A stretch of DNA of 64,000 nucleotides from Desulfosediminicola flagellatus (GTDB taxonomy: Bacteria > Desulfobacterota > Desulfobulbia > Desulfobulbales > Desulfocapsaceae), in assembly GCF_005116655.2 (NCBI RefSeq), contig NZ_CP050698.1:2882501-2946500 (forward strand). Reading direction: 5' to 3'. Below are positions 56,679-64,000 of this stretch, one piece after another (within the stretch, counting starts at the first letter, position 1; each line of letters begins with the position of its first letter). The notes under the pieces were generated by a model. That model saw only the letters and a program-made list of their open reading frames with translations, was not told where the DNA came from and did no database searches. The position numbers and the translations under genes were made by a program.

Positions 56679-57119
56679 ATGCGATTAATCATACAGAGCT
56701 CGTTTCTAGCAGGGATACTCACCTTACTTTTCTGCACCACTTCATATACGGAAGACTTCGATATTGGCGAAGTAATTGAAGTATCGCCAGACTATAGATT
56801 TATCCAGGTTAAGGACAGAAACTACAAAATTTCAATAGTCTGGAGTCTTGCTGAAAAAGGGGTTCTTGTTAAAGCAGCAGCTGAGGATATTAGCGAGGGT
56901 GCACTTGTAAAGGTTGTTAAAGGCAAGAAAAAGTCTGATTTTTATATCGCAGAATCAGTATCTATTTATCAGGGAGAAATGGAGAAATTACTTCGTGATG
57001 AAATGGAACTCCCTGCCAATAAGCCTTCTCCAGAAAGTAAACCAGAAGAATATTCCCCCCCCACAACGCAATCTGGTTCTGGAAATATTAAAAACAAAAA
57101 AGGTGTATGGGAAAACTAA
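56679..57119 (+). CDS. Exported protein at the end of cassette 2 (PilY2-like by position)
   Basis: 146 residues with a signal peptide (cut near SYT), then a small beta-barrel-like domain (GEVIEVSPDYRFIQVKDRNYKIS ... LVKVVKGKKKSD) and a Ser/Pro/Glu tail. GAGG lies before the ATG, 30 bases after pilY1. Pseudomonas places pilY2, also small and of unknown role, in the same position; sequence similarity to it is not apparent. Cassettes 1 and 3 do not show such a gene within the window. Confidence 0.65.
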   Translation: MRLIIQSSFLAGILTLLFCTTSYTEDFDIGEVIEVSPDYRFIQVKDRNYKISIVWSLAEKGVLVKAAAEDISEGALVKVVKGKKKSDFYIAESVSIYQGEMEKLLRDEMELPANKPSPESKPEEYSPPTTQSGSGNIKNKKGVWEN

Positions 57120-57380
57120 ATATCGGTATTGTGAAATATTTTTTTTTCAACAATTTGATTACCGGGTTACTTGTTTTTCATTGTATACTGAAACTGAAGA
57201 TGCGGTATCCCTACTTGATTTACGAAATTTCGAGAGCATATCAGCTAACATATTTTTCTGAATTGAAACGTTAAATCTGAGAAACTACATACTTTGTCGT
57301 TTGTTGAGAAAGTGCGCAAACTGTACATTTCCAACTAACAACATACCAGAGAGAAAACAATATAATGCTTCACAAATTAC

Positions 57381-57854
57381 TCATGAACGCTCAATTCGTA
57401 TTCTGCCATTGAAACTAATAACAACTTTAGCAGTCGATCCTTTTTGATTGTGAAGGCTAATACTCCCCGCCTTCATACCCAAATATCCACTAAATCTTGT
57501 CCTCTCACCTGTTAACGTTGTAGTAATATCATAATTATCTGGCAATGTCTTATCCACTAAAGTGTTTTCACCGTCCTGCCTAATCCAATCCCCCTTAACA
57601 CCTTCTCCAGCGCCATTATCCTCAAAAATATAGTATCCTTCATTATTGATTTTGATTACAACAAAGCTATTTATAGCAATCGCTCTCATTTTAGCTTTTT
57701 GAATATCCATCTCCAAACAGTTCAAAGCGGTATTAAATTTATAACGAGCTATACTAGATGAAAAAGAAGGCAACGCAAGCACACTAAGAACAGAAATGAT
57801 CATGAGAACTACAACCGTCTCAATAAATGAAAATCCATTTCTTGACTTTACCAT
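57381..57854 (-). CDS. Orphan FimT/GspH-type minor pilin
   Basis: 157 residues. Prepilin site NG-FSFIETVVVLMIISVLSV with the GspH-type helix (LEMDIQKAKMRAIAINSF) and the shared YYIFEDNGAGEG loop. It faces the cassettes on the minus strand and has no pilW-pilV-pilX-pilY1 partners. Compared with the other three it lacks cysteines. No sigma-54-like promoter was found upstream. Confidence 0.82.
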   Translation of the reverse strand: MVKSRNGFSFIETVVVLMIISVLSVLALPSFSSSIARYKFNTALNCLEMDIQKAKMRAIAINSFVVIKINNEGYYIFEDNGAGEGVKGDWIRQDGENTLVDKTLPDNYDITTTLTGERTRFSGYLGMKAGSISLHNQKGSTAKVVISFNGRIRIERS

Positions 57855-58429
57855 TAGATTCTCCCTGTTTTCTAATTTATCTACAGGGATTTATGTTACA
57901 AATGACATCTTATATTTTTCTCACACAAATTAACGTGATAAAGTTTCATACTACCATTGTCTGTTATAAGGATGTTATCGACAATCTGCCTTCTTACACC
58001 TCCCCCTCTTTTTCCAATCAAGAAGCCAAGTATTATCATTAAACAACATCGCCTTAATTAACATTTTAATATCATAAAATCTTGAAACTATATGGGATGC
58101 TTCATCCAATGTAGTCCAAAGGTTGAACGTGTATAAATCAAGAAAAAACTCTACAAATCACCTCTATTTGCGCTCAGACATATAGTTGTCTATTAGTCAT
58201 GAGAGCATCATACTTGATACCAGTATTTAGAGATTATCTTGATTAATCACCATTCTCACCCTAACAAAAACACCTTAATTTACAATACCCTCATCCAAAT
58301 CAACACCATATCGTGCATCAATCTAAAATTACAGCAGTTTTTTTGATCAAAAGGTTGTATAAATATATCAATCAATAGTATTAAATATGTAACTCTATAT
58401 GTAAAACATTTAGACAAAGAATCTTTCTT
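57855..58429. other. Gene-free region between orphan fimT and cassette 3
   Basis: 575 AT-rich bases with no gene. Both flanking fimT genes face away from each other, so promoters are expected; no GG-N10-GC sigma-54 pattern was found on either strand, unlike cassettes 1 and 2. Confidence 0.5.
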
Positions 58430-58990
58430 ATGATTATCCCCCCCCACAACAGCAAAAAGTCCGCACAACAGTTCAATAATAGTCACGGTTTTACACTAAT
58501 TGAGCTTTCAATTGCCATGGTTCTGATAGCTATACTCTCAGCTATAGCTATTCCAAGCTTTTCATCGTGGCTTCCTAATTTACGTTTTCAGGATTCAACC
58601 CAAAATTTACAGTACGATTTACAATTAGCGAAAATGACAGCAATTAAGAGAAATGCCAATGTTGTCATGCTCATTAATAAAGTTTCATGTACTGATTTAC
58701 CAGATTCGGTACCAAATGCAGGAGGTGGATATACTCTCTTCATCGATGATGGGAATGGAACTGGTACTGCAAACGATGACCTATTGAGTACAGGAGAGAC
58801 TATTTTAAAAACAGTGATTATGCCGAAGAATGTGGCACTCTGCGATACCGATTTAACTGGTGATTTAATAGCCTTTCTCCCAACAGGCCTTCCTAAAGAT
58901 GGTAATACTGGTAAAATCACCCTAAACAACGACTACTCCAGACAATCAGAAATTTCGGTTAACATCAGTGGAGTTATTACAAATCAATAG
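58430..58990 (+). CDS. fimT: FimT/GspH-type minor pilin (cassette 3)
   Basis: 186 residues. Prepilin site HG-FTLIELSIAMVLIAILSAI after a 20-residue leader; LQYDLQLAKMTAIKRNANV and GGGYTLFIDDGNGTGTAND follow the cassette 2 FimT closely, so these two are probably the nearest relatives. First gene of cassette 3. Confidence 0.86.
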   Translation: MIIPPHNSKKSAQQFNNSHGFTLIELSIAMVLIAILSAIAIPSFSSWLPNLRFQDSTQNLQYDLQLAKMTAIKRNANVVMLINKVSCTDLPDSVPNAGGGYTLFIDDGNGTGTANDDLLSTGETILKTVIMPKNVALCDTDLTGDLIAFLPTGLPKDGNTGKITLNNDYSRQSEISVNISGVITNQ

Positions 58991-59007
58991 CCATTAAAAC
59001 GATATTT

Positions 59008-59745
59008 ATGAACGTGTTAAATTTATCTAAGCTATCTTTGAATGAGGAAAAATCAGGCGGATTCACGCTAATAGAACTCATTATAGCTCTCACCATTTCC
59101 TTAATTATCATGGCATCAATATATTCTGCCTACTTAAGTCAAAAACGTATTCAGCTTGCTCAGCATCAGGTTGTTGTAATGCAACAAAACCTTCGCTCTG
59201 CAATGACCTTCCTCTCATCAGAAATTCGAATGGCTGGGTATAAGCCATACTCTTCCGCTGAAAATACAGGGCTTGTCTCAGCAAGCAAAGGCCAGATTCG
59301 ATTTTCATGGGAAAAGGATTCAAATACAATAGCAGCTGGTCCAGACATGGACATAACCTACAGGTTCTCAATCGATGATGATTCTACCCCAGCAGATGGA
59401 GTAGCGGATAGCGGTGCAGCCTCTTTCAAAAGAAGTATAAATGGAGGATCTCTTCAACCGGTTGCAGATCACATTGTAGCTGTAGAATTTTTTTATACTC
59501 TTGAGGACAATACTAATAACGGTGTGTATGATCCCCCTCAAAAAATTGATCCATCAGGATCAGAATTAGATAATATCAGAGCTGTTACAATTTCTTTATT
59601 AGCTCGTTCTCCACGAAAGGATCCTAATTTCACGAATACCCTTACTTATCAATCAGCTTCAGGAAAATCCTGGGGGCCCTATGATGACAGTTACAGACGT
59701 CGCATTTTGATATCAACTGTAAAACTAAGGAACATTGGATTATGA
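59008..59745 (+). CDS. pilW: PilW-type minor pilin (cassette 3)
   Basis: 245 residues. Prepilin site GG-FTLIELIIALTISLIIMA and VVMQQNLRSAMTFLSSEIRMAGYKP. It ends YRRRILISTVKLRNIGL, like the other two PilW proteins. It lacks the strings of calcium loops seen in cassette 1. Stop overlaps pilV by four bases (ATGA). Confidence 0.87.
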   Translation: MNVLNLSKLSLNEEKSGGFTLIELIIALTISLIIMASIYSAYLSQKRIQLAQHQVVVMQQNLRSAMTFLSSEIRMAGYKPYSSAENTGLVSASKGQIRFSWEKDSNTIAAGPDMDITYRFSIDDDSTPADGVADSGAASFKRSINGGSLQPVADHIVAVEFFYTLEDNTNNGVYDPPQKIDPSGSELDNIRAVTISLLARSPRKDPNFTNTLTYQSASGKSWGPYDDSYRRRILISTVKLRNIGL

Positions 59746-60227
59746 AATTATGTATCCCAACACTTAAACAAGATGACGGCTTCACACTCATAGAAGCGTT
59801 AATATCAATGCTTGTTCTTTCAATAGGAATTCTTTCTTTTTATACTTTGCAGTTAACCTCTGTTCAGCAAAACGCAAGAGCATCCAATATTACAGTTGCA
59901 ACAAATTGGGCAGCAGAGAAAATCGAAGATATTATAAGTTACCCATACGATAATTTACTGGATGTTGATGGTGATGGGACAAGTAAAGACACAGACGCAA
60001 ATGGCATTGATGATGACGGTAACTATTTTGGACTAAATGACACAACAATCGCTGCTAAACCAGACGGCCAACAAAACTCACCTGATGGCAAATATACGAT
60101 ATCATGGAATGTTGCGTTAGATCAGCCTCTACCCGGGAACAAAACTATCAGGGTACATGTCAAAGACAATACAAATAAAATGAAAAATGTAATTTCTTTC
60201 CAATATATAAAAGAAGCATCAATTTGA
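59742..60227 (+). CDS. pilV: PilV-type minor pilin (cassette 3)
   Basis: 161 residues. Prepilin site DG-FTLIEALISMLVLSIGIL. An acidic segment DVDGDGTSKDTDANGIDDDG (about 69-88) resembles a calcium loop. It ends FQYIKEASI. Overlaps pilW by four bases, indicating translational coupling. Confidence 0.86.
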   Translation: MKLCIPTLKQDDGFTLIEALISMLVLSIGILSFYTLQLTSVQQNARASNITVATNWAAEKIEDIISYPYDNLLDVDGDGTSKDTDANGIDDDGNYFGLNDTTIAAKPDGQQNSPDGKYTISWNVALDQPLPGNKTIRVHVKDNTNKMKNVISFQYIKEASI

Positions 60228-60236
60228 GAGGCTTAT

Positions 60237-60881
60237 GTGAAAAAAGACAAGCATAACTCAATAGACGAAAGAGGATTCATCCTCGTCATCTCTTTATTAA
60301 TTCTCCTAATAGTAAGCTTTCTTGGAATAATGGCAACTAAAAGTACCATTACTGAAATTATGATCTCAGGCAATGACAGGGTTCATAAACAAACATTTTA
60401 CCAGGCTGACGGTGGAACTGAGTTAGCTCAGCATTTACTTTTTCAAAATCAAATTTGTTTAGACTCTGGTAACGGTTTTAGTAAAACAGCAACTATAGAT
60501 GAAAATGATGTGGCAATCTTAAACGGCAGTATCTTAGTAAGTAATTTAGGATTTGCCAACTCACGCCCTAGCGATGTTGCAGGTTCAATTTCCGACTCCA
60601 CAAGGTTTTTTACGTATTATCCAGATGCAACAATAGATGATTCTGCAGCACACACAAACTTTCTCAATACTTCAAGAGTTATCCCGCTTCCGGGATCTTC
60701 CCAGGCAATGATTTCGGGATACGATCGTCCTGGGCTATCATCAACGTCAGGCACAGCAAAACTATTTACTATTGCCTCCCAACACCACGGTCAGCAAAAT
60801 AGTGAATCAACATTGAAGGTCCGGTGGATGTTAAACAACTCTGTCGTTTCCAGTTCAGCAAAATCTGATTGTAAGTTTTAA
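60237..60881 (+). CDS. pilX: PilX-type minor pilin (cassette 3)
   Basis: 214 residues starting at GTG (60237); GAGAGG lies five bases upstream, and no ATG in frame lies ahead of the pilin leader. Prepilin site RG-FILVISLLILLIVSFLGIMA, then EIMISGNDRVHKQTFYQADGG, the PilX helix. A final SDCKF with its cysteine matches the SSCNY end of the cassette 1 PilX. Confidence 0.85.
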   Translation: MKKDKHNSIDERGFILVISLLILLIVSFLGIMATKSTITEIMISGNDRVHKQTFYQADGGTELAQHLLFQNQICLDSGNGFSKTATIDENDVAILNGSILVSNLGFANSRPSDVAGSISDSTRFFTYYPDATIDDSAAHTNFLNTSRVIPLPGSSQAMISGYDRPGLSSTSGTAKLFTIASQHHGQQNSESTLKVRWMLNNSVVSSSAKSDCKF

Positions 60882-60893
60882 GTGGATATAACT

Positions 60894-63800
60894 ATGATTA
60901 CGCTTTCATTCTCATTAAATAATTTTGTACCTAAAACGTGCTTTCTTTCAGCGTTTTTACTCACTGCACTCTCCCTTAATGTTTCACTTCATGCCAGTGA
61001 AAACTATAGCGTCTCTGATTTTGGCCAAATGCCAAATGATATAACCAATGAAGGGGTTACTCCAAGGGTATTGATCAATTCTTCCAATGATCATCAATTA
61101 TATTTTAAAGCATACAATGATTACAATGATCTAGACGCAGATGGCTTACCAGAGACCACATATAAGCACTCTATAGACTACTACGGCTATTTTGATTCAT
61201 ATAAATGCTACACATATGATACTGATCAACTCCGTTTTGAGCCTGCTTCAGTAACAAGTACTAAATATTGCAATGCAGACTCTTCAACAAACCAGTGGAG
61301 TGGGAACTTTCTCAACTGGCTATCGATGTCTAGAATTGACACAATACGTAAGATACTTTTTGGTGGTCACCGCAGGGTTGATACTTCAACAGAGACGGTC
61401 CTTGAACGCTCCTATCTGCCTCATGATGCACATAGCTGGGCTAAATATTACGCAGGTAGTGATATTCCGCAACTCACACCATTTACCAGGGATGACTATT
61501 ATTGCGATTCTGGCAATACCAGTAATTGCGAAGATTCAGACGGTGTTGTTGACTGGAAAAAGGTTGGTATTACACTTGGAAATACAACAGATGTTGATAT
61601 GTCTGAATATACTAACAAATATTCAGAAGATTATAATGAGCCACCACTCATCAAAGCAGTTAAAGGGAATTACTCTCTTTGGGCCAGTAATGAGCGATGG
61701 CAATGTACCTGGGCAACCGAGAGCACTGATTCGCATAGCGCGTCTAACGGCAACGATCCCAGTAAGTCCTTGATATACGCATATTCCAACAGTCCGAATT
61801 GGGATCAGAAACTTGGTCAGGGGAACTACGTTGCCAGAGTTCAATCATGTGTATCCGGCCTTATTGGTAAGGAAAAATGTAAATCGTACCCTGGTACCAG
61901 CGCAACCGATAGCAGTGATGACGTCTACAAACCAATTGGATTATTACAAAAGTATGGCGATAATGATGACATGTATTTTGGCATGATAGCAGGATCATAT
62001 AATAAACACGCTTCAGGTGGAGTGTTAATTAGAAACACATCGAGTATTACCGACGAGATCAATGTAGATGGAGATGGAACATTTACCAAAGTTGCAGAAT
62101 ATGCCGGCGGTCCTGAGAGTAACAATTCGGCCAGCGGGTTGATTAACGCCTGGAGCCTTTACCGCATTATAGGTTATAAAGGTGGTGACGGCAGTGATGA
62201 TGCTGGGACCTATAATTCAAATCAGGGCGATAATTGCACGTGGGAATTATCTGACTTTGATGACGTCACAGCAGCAAATCGCTGCCGGAACTGGGGTAAT
62301 CCATTCTCCGAAATTTATTATCAGGCTATTAACTATTTCTCAGGTAATGGAGTCATTGGTGCTTACCGTGACAACTCTTCTACCGCAATTCCAGGCCTTC
62401 CTGTTCCACAACCATTTGAGGACCCTTTAGACAGTGATAGTTACTGCGCTGATCTTTTTGTCATCAACCTCAACACCAGTACAGTATCTTATGATTATGA
62501 CGAACTAGACCACACAAGTTATGGACCACCAACTATTTGGGATGAAGCAATCCTGCCAGGAGATAAAACCACAAGCGCTATGACTGATGCTGTTGGGCTG
62601 GCAGAAGGTATACACGGGAATTCATACTATGTAGGCGAAAATCATCTTGGTTCCGAAACGGATAATCAATTATGTACGGAAAAGACTGTTTCAAATCTTG
62701 GTCAAACTGGCGGAATCTGTCCTGAGGCCCCAAGGCTTGGAGGATCTTATAGAATAGCGGGACTCGCCTACTATGCTCATGTTGAGGATATCCGCCCTGA
62801 TAATGCAACAGGAAACAGAGATCTTAGTGGCCCTCAAACAATTGACACATTCTCTGTCGCTCTTGCTTCTGGAGTTCCAGCAATTGAAATCCCAGACCCT
62901 GAAAATCCTTCAGGTAACGCCCTTGTGACCATTTTGCCTGCTTGCAGGAACAAGTCGTTTTCTCCAGAGAGCAACTGTGCGCTTGTCGATTTTAAGATCG
63001 TGTCTCAAACTATCAATCAAACCAGCAAGGTCGCAACAGGTACCTTTTATATCAACTGGGAAGATAGTGAACAGGGCGGCGACTTTGATCAGGATATGTG
63101 GGGGACTCTCTCATACAACCTAAACAAACTGGCCGGAACCTTAGAAATAACAACACAGACGCATGCCGAATCGACTCCTTATTCTATGGGGTTTGGATAT
63201 GTAATTGATGGTACCAATGATGACGGTTTCCATGTACACTCTGGAATAGAAAACTTCACAGATGATGAATCAACTAGCACAGATGAAGACATTACAGATT
63301 GTTCAGATGGGTGCAATGTCAACGACCCAGCCACTACGAAAACCTACATATTAGGAACATCCAGCGCTAATCTGTTAAAAGATCCTCTCTGGTATGCCTC
63401 CAAATATGGAGGTTTTATTGATTCCAATGACAACAAACTCCCAGATTTACAATCTGAATGGGACAGCAAAATCAACCAAACAGGCTTAGCCGGATCTGAC
63501 GGCATCCCTGATAATTATTTTTATTCCACAAACCCTCGTGAACTTGAAAACTCCCTTACTCGGGTACTGGATGCTATACTCGATCGCACCTCCTCCGGCA
63601 CTGCCGCAGCTGTTGTTTCGAATAATGTCCGTGGTGAAGGTGCCCTTTACCAAGCATATTATGAACCAAGAAGAAAAGACACAGATCAAGAAGCCAACTG
63701 GATTGGTACTATCCAGGCTTTATGGTTGGATAGCTATGGGCTTTCTCGTCAGGATTGCAGTCCTACCGCATATAATGGCATAGACAATAACGGTGACTGT

Positions 63801-64000
63801 AAACCATTTACTGGTGAGTGCATACCGAACGGTCGCTTAGACAATTATTGTGTTGATCAGGTGGTTGAAACCTTCTTTGATGATTTAGAAGGTCGAACTC
63901 GGGTAAAGGTTTATGACAGTAGCAACCCCGAGGAATTTACTGCCCTGAGCATGCAAGGAGTTGTAACATCTTATTCCAACGGAGGGGTAACGGTTAATCC
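60894..64000 (+). CDS. pilY1: PilY1-type tip adhesin, N-terminal part (cassette 3, runs off the window)
   Basis: An ATG at 60894 opens a frame that stays open to the end of the window (over 1035 residues). Signal peptide, then YYGYFDSYKCYTYDTDQLRF and WSGNFLNWLSMSRIDTIRKILFGG, which are typical of the widespread PilY1 type. The vWA-like region shows LFVINLNTSTVSYDYDEL where relatives show D-G-x-P-S-x-D-x-D. ALYQAYYEPRRKDTDQEANWIG leads into the C-terminal PilC domain, which is cut by the window. No chitin-binding-like repeats or permuted domain are seen. It follows pilX by 12 bases. Confidence 0.88.
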   Translation, partial: MITLSFSLNNFVPKTCFLSAFLLTALSLNVSLHASENYSVSDFGQMPNDITNEGVTPRVLINSSNDHQLYFKAYNDYNDLDADGLPETTYKHSIDYYGYFDSYKCYTYDTDQLRFEPASVTSTKYCNADSSTNQWSGNFLNWLSMSRIDTIRKILFGGHRRVDTSTETVLERSYLPHDAHSWAKYYAGSDIPQLTPFTRDDYYCDSGNTSNCEDSDGVVDWKKVGITLGNTTDVDMSEYTNKYSEDYNEPPLIKAVKGNYSLWASNERWQCTWATESTDSHSASNGNDPSKSLIYAYSNSPNWDQKLGQGNYVARVQSCVSGLIGKEKCKSYPGTSATDSSDDVYKPIGLLQKYGDNDDMYFGMIAGSYNKHASGGVLIRNTSSITDEINVDGDGTFTKVAEYAGGPESNNSASGLINAWSLYRIIGYKGGDGSDDAGTYNSNQGDNCTWELSDFDDVTAANRCRNWGNPFSEIYYQAINYFSGNGVIGAYRDNSSTAIPGLPVPQPFEDPLDSDSYCADLFVINLNTSTVSYDYDELDHTSYGPPTIWDEAILPGDKTTSAMTDAVGLAEGIHGNSYYVGENHLGSETDNQLCTEKTVSNLGQTGGICPEAPRLGGSYRIAGLAYYAHVEDIRPDNATGNRDLSGPQTIDTFSVALASGVPAIEIPDPENPSGNALVTILPACRNKSFSPESNCALVDFKIVSQTINQTSKVATGTFYINWEDSEQGGDFDQDMWGTLSYNLNKLAGTLEITTQTHAESTPYSMGFGYVIDGTNDDGFHVHSGIENFTDDESTSTDEDITDCSDGCNVNDPATTKTYILGTSSANLLKDPLWYASKYGGFIDSNDNKLPDLQSEWDSKINQTGLAGSDGIPDNYFYSTNPRELENSLTRVLDAILDRTSSGTAAAVVSNNVRGEGALYQAYYEPRRKDTDQEANWIGTIQALWLDSYGLSRQDCSPTAYNGIDNNGDCKPFTGECIPNGRLDNYCVDQVVETFFDDLEGRTRVKVYDSSNPEEFTALSMQGVVTSYSNGGVTVN

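Overview
This window most likely comes from a sulfate-reducing member of the Desulfobacterota, close to the Desulfobulbales. That placement is inferred from gene content: a dissimilatory-type ATP sulfurylase (sat), a four-haem class III cytochrome c3 beside a ResB/CcsB haem-export pair, and several RNB, DUF2284 and DUF523 proteins in a moderately AT-rich background. No rRNA, tRNA or CRISPR array was seen.

Layout. 1-9 kb holds housekeeping and accessory genes: era, an RNB exoribonuclease, a membrane-anchored HTH protein, an exported protein that looks like a paralogue of its C-terminal domain, the divergent argO/argP pair, DUF2284, DUF523 and a glycine-zipper protein. Two nearly identical 164-bp MITE-like elements bracket the exported protein. 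9.8-15.8 kb holds a diadenylate-cyclase-domain protein, rpmB, resB-ccsB and cytochrome c3. 15.9-24 kb is a long minus-strand run: glyS, a FolE2-like protein lacking its catalytic motif, a stand-alone receiver protein, galT, dksA, moaC, dnaJ, rpoZ and purA. 24.6-36.9 kb holds tatBC, a radical SAM protein with a nucleoside deaminase, an SPFH/zinc-ribbon pair, a FmdB-type protein, aroB, sat and a divergent copA/copZ copper pair.

36.9-64 kb is the most distinctive part. It carries three complete minor-pilin cassettes, each in the order fimT-pilW-pilV-pilX-pilY1, plus an orphan fimT. The first two sit on either side of a pilS-pilR two-component pair. Both have a sequence upstream that matches a sigma-54 -24/-12 promoter, and PilR keeps the GAFTGA loop that contacts sigma-54. 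The three PilY1 proteins share the C-terminal PilC-type propeller where it is visible but have very different heads: one has chitin-binding-like repeats and long strings of calcium loops, one has a von Willebrand A domain split by a permuted beta domain plus phage-tail-like inserts, and one is of the more usual type. The simplest reading is a set of alternative type IV pilus tip complexes (priming minor pilins plus a tip adhesin), at least two of them probably under PilSR control. The pilus motor, major pilin and prepilin peptidase are not in the window.
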